This document shows, one piece after another, positions 18,473-26,905 of a stretch of DNA of 64,000 bases. Both the position numbers and the translations under genes were made by a program. Under the pieces are notes generated by a model. It made no database searches and was not told where the DNA came from. It saw only the letters and a program-made list of their open reading frames with translations. This DNA is from Cellulomonas marina (lineage in GTDB: Bacteria; Actinomycetota; Actinomycetes; Actinomycetales; Cellulomonadaceae). Location: positions 186,001 through 250,000 of the forward strand of contig NZ_FOKA01000001.1 in NCBI RefSeq assembly GCF_900111925.1. Reading direction: 5' to 3'. Position 1 is the stretch's first letter. Every line of letters begins with the position of its first letter.

Positions 18473-19333
18473 ATGACCTCCACCCCTGCCCCGGCCGGCA
18501 CCGGCACGCGCGCCGACGGGCGGCTGCCCACCCAGTTGCGCCCCGTGACGATCACCCGCCGCTTCCTCGGGGCAGGTGAGGGCAACGTCCTCGTCGAGTT
18601 CGGGGACACGCGCGTGCTGTGCGTGGCGTCGCTGACCGAGGGGGTCCCGCGCTGGCGCAAGGGCTCGGGCCAGGGCTGGGTGACGGCGGAGTACGCGATG
18701 CTCCCGCGGGCGACGAGCACGCGGTCCGACCGGGAGTCGGTGCGCGGCAAGGTCGGCGGCCGCACGCACGAGATCAGCCGCCTCATCGGCCGCTCCCTGC
18801 GCGCGGTGGTCGACGTGTCCGCGCTGGGGGAGAACACCCTGGTGCTCGACTGCGACGTCCTGCAGGCGGACGGCGGCACGCGCACGGCAGCCATCACCGG
18901 CGCGTACGTGGCGCTGGCCGACGCCGTCGCGTGGGCCACGGCGCAGGGGCTCGTGCGCTCCTCGAAGCCGGTGCTCACCGACTCGGTCGCCGCGGTCAGC
19001 GTCGGCATCGTCGACGGCGTGCCCGTCCTCGACCTGCCGTACGTCGAGGACGTCCGCGCCGAGACGGACATGAACGTGGTCGTCACCGGCTCGGGCGCGT
19101 TCGTCGAGGTGCAGGGCACCGCCGAGCACGCGCCGTTCGTGCGCGCCGAGCTCGACGCGATGCTCGACCTCGCGCTCGAGGGCACGCGGCGCCTGGCCGA
19201 GATCCAGACGGCGGCCCTGACGGCGGCGCCGGGCGCGGGGACGGCGACGAAGGCCGCCACGGGCGCGTCCGCCGTCGACGGGGTCCCGGTGGCCGGGTCG
19301 CCGGGGGACCTCGCCGCCCCCGCGGCGCCGTGA
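18473..19333 (+). CDS. rph: Ribonuclease PH
   Basis: RNase PH is a phosphorolytic 3'-5' exoribonuclease that trims tRNA precursors. The protein has 286 aa. Family features are [30 protein letters not shown], the arginine-rich [18 protein letters not shown] and [20 protein letters not shown]. The last 40 residues are an Ala/Gly/Thr-rich tail absent from most homologs, which average about 240 aa. Its final codons overlap the GTG of rdgB (GTGA). The pair rph-rdgB is conserved in actinobacteria. Confidence 0.95.
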   Translation: MTSTPAPAGTGTRADGRLPTQLRPVTITRRFLGAGEGNVLVEFGDTRVLCVASLTEGVPRWRKGSGQGWVTAEYAMLPRATSTRSDRESVRGKVGGRTHEISRLIGRSLRAVVDVSALGENTLVLDCDVLQADGGTRTAAITGAYVALADAVAWATAQGLVRSSKPVLTDSVAAVSVGIVDGVPVLDLPYVEDVRAETDMNVVVTGSGAFVEVQGTAEHAPFVRAELDAMLDLALEGTRRLAEIQTAALTAAPGAGTATKAATGASAVDGVPVAGSPGDLAAPAAP

Positions 19334-20097
19334 GCGCGGCGTCGCTGGTCGCGGGCGGCGGTCCCCGCGTGCCAGCGGGCGCGCGGCTGGTGCTCGCGAC
19401 GCACAACGCGCACAAGGTCGAGGAGCTGCGGGCCATCCTCGGTGCGGCGCTGCCCGACCTGCCCGACGACGCCGTCGTCGGGGCGGCGGACCTCGGCGTG
19501 CCCGAGCCGGTCGAGGACGGCGTGACGTTCGCCGCCAACGCGCTCATCAAGGCGCGCGCGCTCGCCGCCGCGACCGGGCTGCCGGCGGTGGCGGACGACT
19601 CGGGCCTGGCGGTGGACGTCCTCGGCGGTGCGCCCGGCATCTTCTCGGCGCGGTGGGCCGGGCGGCACGGCGACGACGCGGCGAACCTGGCGCTCCTGCT
19701 GGCGCAGCTGGCGGACATCGCGCCGGAGCACCGCGGCGCCCGGTTCGTGTGCGCGGCGGCCCTCGTCGTGCCCGCCGGTGCCGCCGGGGTCGCGGGGGAG
19801 GCGGCCGACGGGTTCGAGCACGTGGAGCTGGGCACGCTCGAGGGCACGCTCGCCACCGCGCCGCGCGGGGGGCACGGCTTCGGGTACGACCCCGTGCTGG
19901 TGCCGACGGGGTCGGACCGGACGTGCGCCGAGCTGGACCCCGCCGAGAAGAACGCCATCAGCCACCGCGGCGCCGCGTTCCGTGCGCTGGCGCCGGTCGT
20001 CGCACGGGTCCTGGTGCCCTCCTCGGGGTCTGGGCGCGGGTCGGGGCGCGGGTTCGGGCGCTCGTCGGGGCCCGGGCCCGGGTCCGCACGGACGTGA
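19330..20097 (+). CDS. rdgB: XTP/dITP diphosphatase (RdgB/Ham1)
   Basis: This enzyme hydrolyses non-canonical purine nucleoside triphosphates (ITP, dITP, XTP) to the monophosphate and pyrophosphate, which cleans the nucleotide pool. The 255-aa protein shows [36 protein letters not shown] followed by SARWAG, and [16 protein letters not shown] with [13 protein letters not shown] long insertion around residues 135-160 and a Gly/Ser/Arg-rich tail (from about residue 232) make it longer than the usual 200. The tail is coded by GGGCGCGGGT-like repeats. It overlaps rph and the following ABC-F gene by 4 nt each. Confidence 0.93.
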   Translation: MSAASLVAGGGPRVPAGARLVLATHNAHKVEELRAILGAALPDLPDDAVVGAADLGVPEPVEDGVTFAANALIKARALAAATGLPAVADDSGLAVDVLGGAPGIFSARWAGRHGDDAANLALLLAQLADIAPEHRGARFVCAAALVVPAGAAGVAGEAADGFEHVELGTLEGTLATAPRGGHGFGYDPVLVPTGSDRTCAELDPAEKNAISHRGAAFRALAPVVARVLVPSSGSGRGSGRGFGRSSGPGPGSART

Positions 20098-21929
20098 GCG
20101 CGGTGCCGGACGAGGGGCTCGCCGTCGCCGAGGAGGCGGTCGGGACGGTCCAGCTCGTCGCCGAGGGGGTGACGTACGGGTGGCCGGGTCGGTCCGTCGT
20201 GACGGACCTGGGGCTCGTCGTGCACGCGGGGGACCGGGTGGGCCTCGTCGGGGAGAACGGCGCCGGGAAGACCACGCTGCTGCGGGTCCTCGCCGGCGAC
20301 CTCGTCCCGCAGGCCGGTCGTGTGCGCCGCTCGGGGACGCTGGCGGTCGTCGAGCAGGCGCTCGACGTCGTGCCCGGGTCGACCGTCGGGGACCTCGTCG
20401 CCGCCACGCAGGCGCGCGTGCGGGCGGCGCAGGCGGCGCTCGACGCGGCCGTCGCGGGGTTCGACCACGAGAGCGGCGACCTCGCCCGGCTCGGCGCGGC
20501 GCTGGCGGCCGTCGAGCGGCTGGAGGCGTGGGACGTCGACCGGCGCGTCGACGAGGCGCTCACCCGCTTCGGAGCGCCGCGGGACACGGGACGCCGGCTG
20601 GACGAGCTGTCGGTCGGCGAGCGCTACCGCGTGCGGCTGGCGTGCCGCATCGCCGAGCGCGCGGACCTGCTGCTGCTCGACGAGCCGACGAACCACCTGG
20701 ACGCGGCCGGCATCGAGTACCTGACGGCGGCCCTGCGCGCGTGGCCGGGCGGGCTGGTCATCGTCACGCACGACCGGCGCCTGCTCGACGAGGTCATGAC
20801 CGCGATCCTCGACATGGACCCGTCGATGGACGGGCGCCCCGCGCTGTACGGGGCGACGCGGTACGCGGACTACCGCTTCACGCGCGACGCCATGCTGCGG
20901 CGCTGGTCCGCGCGCTACCGCGCGGAGCGGAAGCGCGCGGAGACGCTCGAGCGCCGGCTGGACGCCTCCTACGAGGGGCTGTCGGACGCATGGCGCCCGC
21001 CGAAGGGCTCGCAGGGACACCGCCGGGCCACCCGGGCGCGCATCCACGTCAAGGCGGCCGACCGGCTCGTGCAGCGGCTGGAGGCCGAGGGCGTCGAGGT
21101 GCCCGTCCCGCCGCTGGCCCTGGCGTTCCCCGACCTGCCGGCGCTGCCGACGACGCGCGACGGGGTCCCGCAGCCGGCGGCGCTCGTCGAGCTGCGGGCC
21201 CCGCGCGTGGTCGCGCCCGACGGGCGGGTGCGTCTCGACCTGCCCGGTCACCGGCTCGCGGTGCCGCCGTGCGGGCGGCTGCTCGTGACCGGACCGAACG
21301 GGTCGGGCAAGTCGACGCTGCTCGCGGCGCTCGCGGGGACGCTGCGGCTCGACCGGGGCGTCCGCACGGTCGCGCCGGGCGTGCGGCTGGGCGTGCTGGG
21401 CCAGGAGCGGGACGGGCGCGCCCCGCAGCCCGCTGCCGGCCAGCCCGGTGCCGAGCATGCCGGTGCCGAGCACGCCGGTGCCGAGCACGCCGGTGCCGCG
21501 GACGCCGGTGCTGTTGACGCCGGGCTGCCCGTCGGGCTGCCGTCCGTCGACGAGCGGGACCCCACGGGCAGGCCGCTCACGGGATTCGACGCCTACGCAC
21601 GGCACGCCCTGGACCTGCTGCGGGCCGGGCTCGTCGACCCGGACCGGCTCGTGCCGGTCGCCGCGCTCGGGCTGCTGACCGAGGAGGACCTGGAGCGGCC
21701 GCTCGTGGAGCTGTCGGTCGGGCAGCGCCGCCGGTTCGACCTGGCGTGCGCGCTCCTGGCCGCGCCGCACCTCCTCGTGCTCGACGAGCCGACGAACCAC
21801 CTGTCCGTGCACCTCGTCGACGAGCTCACCGTCGCGCTGCGCGGGACGTCCGCGGCCGTCGTCGTCGCCACGCACGACCGGCAGATGCGGGCGGACCTGG
21901 CGGACTGGCCGGCGCTCGAGCTGGGCTGA
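20094..21929 (+). CDS. ABC-F family ATPase
   Basis: This soluble 611-aa protein has two ABC domains and no membrane part, so it likely acts on the ribosome like other ABC-F proteins. Domain 1 has Walker A GENGAGKTTLLR, signature LSVGERYRVRLAC and LLLDEPTNHLD. Domain 2 has GPNGSGKSTLLAAL, LSVGQRRRFDLAC and LVLDEPTNHLS. The linker around residues 240-320 is charged. An insertion in domain 2 (residues about 442-475) is coded by 15-bp repeats giving GAEHA units. Antibiotic-resistance types such as TlrC share the LSVG signature, so ribosome protection is possible but unproven. It is coupled to rdgB by a GTGA overlap. Confidence 0.88.
   Translation: MSAVPDEGLAVAEEAVGTVQLVAEGVTYGWPGRSVVTDLGLVVHAGDRVGLVGENGAGKTTLLRVLAGDLVPQAGRVRRSGTLAVVEQALDVVPGSTVGDLVAATQARVRAAQAALDAAVAGFDHESGDLARLGAALAAVERLEAWDVDRRVDEALTRFGAPRDTGRRLDELSVGERYRVRLACRIAERADLLLLDEPTNHLDAAGIEYLTAALRAWPGGLVIVTHDRRLLDEVMTAILDMDPSMDGRPALYGATRYADYRFTRDAMLRRWSARYRAERKRAETLERRLDASYEGLSDAWRPPKGSQGHRRATRARIHVKAADRLVQRLEAEGVEVPVPPLALAFPDLPALPTTRDGVPQPAALVELRAPRVVAPDGRVRLDLPGHRLAVPPCGRLLVTGPNGSGKSTLLAALAGTLRLDRGVRTVAPGVRLGVLGQERDGRAPQPAAGQPGAEHAGAEHAGAEHAGAADAGAVDAGLPVGLPSVDERDPTGRPLTGFDAYARHALDLLRAGLVDPDRLVPVAALGLLTEEDLERPLVELSVGQRRRFDLACALLAAPHLLVLDEPTNHLSVHLVDELTVALRGTSAAVVVATHDRQMRADLADWPALELG
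21446..21519. repeat. 15-bp tandem repeats inside the ABC-F gene
   Basis: Units close to CCGGTGCCGAGCACG repeat about five times in frame, coding repeated Gly-Ala-Glu-His-Ala. The later units diverge to GAADA and GAVDA. The array sits in a loop of the second ATPase domain. Confidence 0.75.
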
Positions 21930-21974
21930 GCCGCCGCCCGGTGGCCCGCCGGGCCCGGAGGGGGACGACCCCGG

Positions 21975-22529
21975 TCAGGGCATGCGGCCGACGAACGCCA
22001 TCGCCTGGCGCAGGAGCGTGCCCTGCCCGCCGTGCATCTCGATCTGGACCTCCTCGGAGCACGCCTCCTCGGGCGTCATCCACGCGAGGTCGATCGCGTC
22101 CTGCTGCGGGCGGCAATCACCGGCGACCGGCACGACGTACGCCAGCGACACCGCGTGCTGCCGGGGGTCGTGGTACGGCGTCACGCCCGGCGTCGGCAGG
22201 TACTCCGCCACCGTGAACGGCTGCGGCGTCGACGGGATCTGCGGCAGCGCGACCGGGCCGAGGTCCTTCTCGATGTGCCGCACGAGCGCGTCCCGCACCC
22301 GCTCGTGGTACATGACGCGGCCCGACACGAGCGCGCGGGACATCACCCCGGACGACGTGACGCGCAGCAGCAGGCCGACGGCGACCACGTCGCCGCAGTC
22401 GTCGACGCGCACGGGCACCGCGTCCACGTAGACGATCGGCAGCCGCGAGCGGGCCTCCGCGATCTGCTCGGGGCTCAACCAGCCGGCGGGCCGCTCGGGG
22501 CCGCGGGGGAAGTCGGGGGTCGCAGTCAC
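21975..22529 (-). CDS. DUF4916 (NUDIX-related) protein
   Basis: This 184-aa protein belongs to an actinobacterial family (DUF4916) with a NUDIX-like fold. It starts VTATPDFPRGPERPAGWLSP and contains LPIVYVDAVPVRVDDCGDVV, then VSGRVMYHERVRDALVRHIE, and later HAVSLAYVVPVAGDC. The canonical NUDIX box (GX5EX7REUXEEXGU) is not present, so pyrophosphohydrolase activity is doubtful. The GTG at 22529 is chosen because upstream sequence in frame is atypical; CAGACT seven bases before it may be a leaderless -10 box. It converges with the ABC-F gene and is divergent from the cyd operon. Confidence 0.75.
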   Translation of the reverse strand: MTATPDFPRGPERPAGWLSPEQIAEARSRLPIVYVDAVPVRVDDCGDVVAVGLLLRVTSSGVMSRALVSGRVMYHERVRDALVRHIEKDLGPVALPQIPSTPQPFTVAEYLPTPGVTPYHDPRQHAVSLAYVVPVAGDCRPQQDAIDLAWMTPEEACSEEVQIEMHGGQGTLLRQAMAFVGRMP

Positions 22530-22726
22530 GCCGCACAGTCTGCCGTGCGCCGCCCGTGGGACCAGCACCGGGGCGACCTGTGTCCGCGCCACGTCCGCCG
22601 GGCGGGCGTGCGCGGACCCACCCATACTGGCCCCGCCGAGCGCGACGCCGTCCGGGCCGGGAGCACCCTGGGCCGCGACGCCGGGCGCCGAGGGCCGCCC
22701 GCCGGCGGTCGCCCCGGAGGCTGCGC

Positions 22727-24151
22727 ATGGACGTCGTCGACCTGTCCCGGTTCCGGTTCGCCTCGACGAGCATCTTCCACTTCTTCTTCGTCTCCCTGAC
22801 GGTGGGGCTCGCGTTCCTCATCGCGGTGATGGAGACGTTCGCGTTCCTGCGGCACGAGCGGCGCGAGGCCTACGCGACGATGACCGCGTTCTTCGGGCAC
22901 CTGTTCCTCATCAACTTCGCCGTCGGCGTCGTGACGGGGATCGTGCAGGAGTTCCAGTTCGGCATGAACTGGAGCGAGTACTCGCGGTTCGTCGGGAACA
23001 TCTTCGGCGTGCCGCTGGCGCTCGAGGTGCTCATGGCGTTCTTCCTCGAGAGCACGTTCATCGGGCTGTGGTGGTTCGGCAAGGACCGGCTCAAGCCGTG
23101 GATGCGCCTGGGCAGCATCTGGCTCGTGGCCATCGGCACGCAGGTGAGCGCGTTCTGGATCGTGCTGGCCAACGCCTGGATGCACCACCCCGTGGGGTAC
23201 GCGATCGTCGACGAGCGCGCGGTCCTCACCGACTTCACCGCGGTGGTGCTCAACTACAAGGCGTGGCTGTACTTCGCCCACGTACAGGGCAGCGCGTGGA
23301 CCGTCGCCGGGTTCTTCGTCCTGGCCATCAGCGCCTACCACCTGCTCAGGGGCCGCAACGTCGAGGTCTTCTCGCGCTCCCTGCGGATCGCCCTGGTGTT
23401 CGCCGCCGTCGGGACGGTCTTCTCCGCCACGAGCGGCCACCGCGAGGCGCAGGTCGCCCGCGTGGACCAGCCGATGAAGTTCGCGGCGATGGAGGCCCAG
23501 TGGGAGACCTCCGACTCCCCGGCGCCGTGGTCCCTCGTCGCGGACATCGACGAGCGGGAGCGGGAGAACGACTTCTCCGTCGAACTGCCCTAACTCGGGT
23601 CGATCCTCGCCTACAACAGCCTCGAGGGCCGGTACGACGGGCTCGTCGAGCTGAACGAGCAGTACCAGGAGGCGTACGGGCCCGGTGACTACGTCCCGCC
23701 GGTGGCACCCGTCTACTGGTCCTTCCGGCTCATGGTCGCGATCGGGTCGCTCCTGCTGCTGACCGCCTTCACCGGGCTGTTCCTGTGGTGGCGCAGGCGC
23801 GCGGCGCTGGACCGCACGCGCTGGTACCTGCGCCTGCTGGTCCTCCTGGTGCCCCTGCCGTGGATCGCGAACTTCGCCGGGTGGGTCGTCACGGAGATGG
23901 GGCGCCAGCCCTTCATGGTCTACGGCCTGCTGACCGTCCAGGAGGGGGTCAGCGCGAACACGGCGGGCGAGGTCCTCGTGGGGCTCGTCGGCCTCTGGGT
24001 GGTCTACCTCGCCCTCATCGGTCTCGACGTCTTCCTCCTCACCGTCACGGCGCGAGCGGGCATCGACCACGTGCCCCAGGCGCAGCTCGTCGCCGCGCCG
24101 GTGCCGGACTACGGCGGCGAGGGCTTCGAGCGCTACGAGCGGAAGGCCTGA
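22727..24151 (+). pseudogene. cydA: Cytochrome bd oxidase subunit I, interrupted by in-frame TAA
   Basis: CydA carries hemes b558, b595 and d and oxidises quinol. The gene codes 474 codons but has TAA at 23591-23593 (codon 289). Before the stop are the start MDVVDLSRFRFASTSIFHFF, with His18 as the heme b595 ligand, and LANAWMHHPVGY. After it the frame continues at once with LGSILAYNSLEG, then GPGDYVPPV and WVVTEMGRQPFMVYG. Homologs have a tyrosine at the stop position (IPYLLS-type motif), so TAC to TAA is the simplest change. No frameshift or second stop is seen. GGAGG lies 7 nt before the ATG. Either the gene is recently inactivated, the base call is wrong, or the codon is read through. Confidence 0.9.
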
Positions 24152-24154
24152 GCC

Positions 24155-25189
24155 GTGGACCTCGTCGTGCTGTGGTTCTGGCTCATCGCCCTCACCTTCA
24201 CGCTCTACTTCTTCCTCGAGGGCTTCGACTTCGGCGTCGACATCCTGTGGCCGCAGCTCGCGCGCGACGAGTCCGAGGAGCGGGCCCTCACCGGCACGAT
24301 CGGCCCGTTCTGGGACGGCAACGAGGTGTGGGTGATCGCGGCCGCCGGGCTGCTCTTCTCGACCTTCCCCGTCTGGTACGGCGCGCTGTTCAGCGGCATG
24401 TACCCGGTGTTCGTCGTCATCCTGCTCGCGCTGCTGCTGCGCGGGGTGTCCTTCGAGTACCGCAACCAGGTCGACAAGCAGCGGTGGCGCGACTTCTGGG
24501 ACCTCATGGCCTTCGCCGGCAGCGTCCTGCCCGCCTTCCTGTGGGGCCTGGTGATGGCCAAGATCATCGAGGGGCTCCCGGTGGACGGCGACTAGCGGGT
24601 CGTCGGCGGGCTGGGGGAGCTGTTCACGCCGTTCTCCGTGGTCGGCGGCCTGACCACGCTGCTGCTGTTCACCCTGCACGGCGCGAACTTCCTGCTCCTG
24701 CGCCTGCACCAGGACTCCGTCCTGTACGCCCGGGCGCGCAGGGCGGCGCTGCGGTGGGGCGCGCTGGCCACGGTGGCGATCCTCGCCTTCGTCACCATGG
24801 GCTACGTGACCGAGGGGCTGTTCGAGAGCTTCGGCGTGCTGCCCTGGGTCTTCCCGGTGGCCGCCTTCGCCACGCTCGCGACGATCTGGCTCGCGCTCTC
24901 GCTCCGCCGCGACGTGCTCGCGTTCGTGATGAGCGGGCTGACGATCCTCCTGGCGACCGTGACCGTGTTCCTCGCGCTGTTCACCCGCGGCGTGGTGCTG
25001 CCCTCGACGATCGACCCCGCCTTCAGCCTGACGCTCGCGGGCTCGGCGAGCCAGCACCGGACCCTGGTCCTCATGACCTGGGTCGGCGGGTTCTTCCTGC
25101 CGCTCATCATCGGGTACCAGGTGTGGGACTACGACGTGTTCCGCGAGGGGGTGCGGCCCGACGCCGGCGGGCTGCAGAAGGGCTACTGA
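24155..25189 (+). pseudogene. cydB: Cytochrome bd oxidase subunit II, interrupted by in-frame TAG
   Basis: CydB is the second membrane subunit of cytochrome bd. The 344-codon gene has TAG at 24593-24595 (codon 147), in the loop after helix 4. The sequence before it ([35 protein letters not shown]) and after it (GGLGELFTPFSVVGGLTT, FLPLIIGYQVWDYDVF) is well conserved and in the same frame. The usual context is DADY or similar followed by a Gly-rich stretch, so TAC to TAG is likely. TAG ends several other genes in this window, so the codon is a normal stop in this organism. It starts with GTG three bases after the cydA stop. Confidence 0.9.
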
Positions 25190-25192
25190 CGG

Positions 25193-26905
25193 GTGCCGGG
25201 CCGCCGCCTCCTCGCCCGCGCCCGCACCGGCCGTGGTGGGGCCGACGACGCCGGCACCGCCGCGGTGACCGCGCGGCCCGAGGTGCGGCGGCTGCGCGCG
25301 GCGTGCACCGCGGTCGCCGTGCTGGTCGCGGCGCTCGTCGTGCTGCAGTGGGCGCTCGTCGCCCGCGTGGTGGAGGCCGTCGTGGGAGCCGGACGCAGCC
25401 CGGCGGCGCTCGCGGTGCCGCTCGCCGGCGCGCTCGCGGCCTGGTGGGCGCGCGCCGGGCTGCTGGCGCTGCGCGACCTGCTGGCCGCCCGCACCTCGGC
25501 GCGGGTGCGGCGGGAGGTGGGGCTCGACGTCGTGCGCACGCTCGTGCGCCTCGGCCCCGCGGCCGACGCCCGCGCGGGGGAGCTGGCGACCACGGCGACC
25601 GCAGGGGTACGGCTGCTCGACGGCCTCGTGGCCCGCTACGTCCCGGGCCGGACGCACGCCACGGTGGTGCCCCTGCTCCTGGCGGCGGCGGTGCTCGTGC
25701 TCGACCCGCCGACGGCCCTCGTCCTCGTGCCGACGGGCGTGCTCGTCGTCGTGTTCCTGTGGCTCGTCGGGCTGCGCGCGCAGGGGGCCGCGGCGCGGCA
25801 GTGGGAGGGCCTGGGGCGCCTCGGCGCGCTCCTGACGGACGCCCTGCGGGTCCTGCCGACGGTGGTCACCTACGGCCGCGCACCGGCGACGGTCCGCTGG
25901 CTGGCGGACGTCGCCGAGGGCTACCGGGTCGCGACGCTGCGCGTGCTGCGCGCCGCCTTCCTCTCGGGCTTCGTGCTGGAGCTGGGCGCGACGCTCAGCA
26001 CCGCCCTCGTCGCGATGACCGTCGGCGTCCGGCTGTTCGAGGGCGGCCTCGGGCTCGAGTGCGCCCTCCTGGTGCTGCTCCTGGCGCCCGAGTTCTTCGC
26101 GCCGCTGCGAGCGCTCGGGGCGGACCGGCACGCGGCGCTGGAGGGCCGGCCCGCCGCGGAGCGGATCGCGGCGCTCCTGGCGCTGCCCGGCCCGCCGAGC
26201 GGGGACGTCCCCGTGCCGGCCGGGGTGCCCGAGGTCCGGCTCGAGGGCGTCGGCGTGCGGCGCGACGGGCGGGACGTCCTGCAGGGCGTCGACCTCGTGC
26301 TGCCCCCGGGGTCGCGCACGGCCCTCGTCGGGCCCAGCGGTGCCGGCAAGACCACGCCGGTCCGGCTGGTCCTCGGGTACGGCGAGCCCGGTACCGGCCG
26401 CGTGCTCGTCGGGGGCACGCCACTGCCGCGGCTGCGGCGCGCCGACTGGTGGGCGGCGGTCGCGCACGTCCCGGAGCGGCCCTACCTGCTGCCCGGCACC
26501 GTCGCCGACAACGTGCGGCTCGGGCGCCCGGACGCCGACGACGAGCAGGTGTCGACGGCGCTGGTCCGCGCCGGGCTGACGGAGGTCGTCGCGGCCTTGC
26601 CGCAGGGCGTCCGCACCCGGGTCGGCGAGGACGGCGCGACGCTCTCCGGCGGCGAGCGGCTGCGCCTGGCCCTGGCGAGGGCCTTCCTGCAGGACACGCC
26701 CCTGGTGGTGCTCGACGAGCCGACCTCGCAGCTCGACCCCGCGACGGAGGCCGTCGTCCTCGCGGCCGTGGCGGACCTCGCGCGCGGCCGCACGCTCCTG
26801 ACAGTGACGCACCGATCCGCGCCGACGGCGCTGCACGACCGCGTGGTCCGGCTCCGGCCCGACGGCGTGCTCGTGGACGGGGCCGTCGCGCAGGCCGTGC
26901 CGTGA
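25193..26905 (+). CDS. cydD: Thiol reductant ABC exporter subunit CydD
   Basis: CydD pairs with CydC to export cysteine and glutathione to the outside, which is needed to assemble cytochrome bd. The 570-aa protein has an N-terminal membrane domain with about six helices and a C-terminal ABC domain. Walker A reads GPSGAGKTTPVRLVLG with Lys386; residue 389 is Pro where nearly all homologs have Leu, a CTG to CCG change. The signature LSGGERLRLALARAF and Walker B PLVVLDEPTSQLD are normal. It starts with GTG just after cydB and its stop overlaps cydC by 4 nt. Function may be impaired if Pro389 disturbs the P-loop helix. Confidence 0.88.
   Translation: MPGRRLLARARTGRGGADDAGTAAVTARPEVRRLRAACTAVAVLVAALVVLQWALVARVVEAVVGAGRSPAALAVPLAGALAAWWARAGLLALRDLLAARTSARVRREVGLDVVRTLVRLGPAADARAGELATTATAGVRLLDGLVARYVPGRTHATVVPLLLAAAVLVLDPPTALVLVPTGVLVVVFLWLVGLRAQGAAARQWEGLGRLGALLTDALRVLPTVVTYGRAPATVRWLADVAEGYRVATLRVLRAAFLSGFVLELGATLSTALVAMTVGVRLFEGGLGLECALLVLLLAPEFFAPLRALGADRHAALEGRPAAERIAALLALPGPPSGDVPVPAGVPEVRLEGVGVRRDGRDVLQGVDLVLPPGSRTALVGPSGAGKTTPVRLVLGYGEPGTGRVLVGGTPLPRLRRADWWAAVAHVPERPYLLPGTVADNVRLGRPDADDEQVSTALVRAGLTEVVAALPQGVRTRVGEDGATLSGGERLRLALARAFLQDTPLVVLDEPTSQLDPATEAVVLAAVADLARGRTLLTVTHRSAPTALHDRVVRLRPDGVLVDGAVAQAVP

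Noticed and set aside
21936..21954. Terminator between the ABC-F and DUF4916 genes
   Set aside because: The best stem is only about 6 bp and not distinct from background in this GC-rich DNA.
22727..25189. Genome-wide reassignment of stop codons to tyrosine
   Set aside because: TAG ends several other genes normally, and the interrupted codons are isolated cases, so point mutation or sequencing error is simpler.
22526..26836. A 1436-codon open frame antisense to the cyd operon
   Set aside because: Its composition is Arg/Gln/His/Pro-rich, typical of antisense frames in very GC-rich DNA. The plus strand codes recognisable CydA, CydB and CydD.
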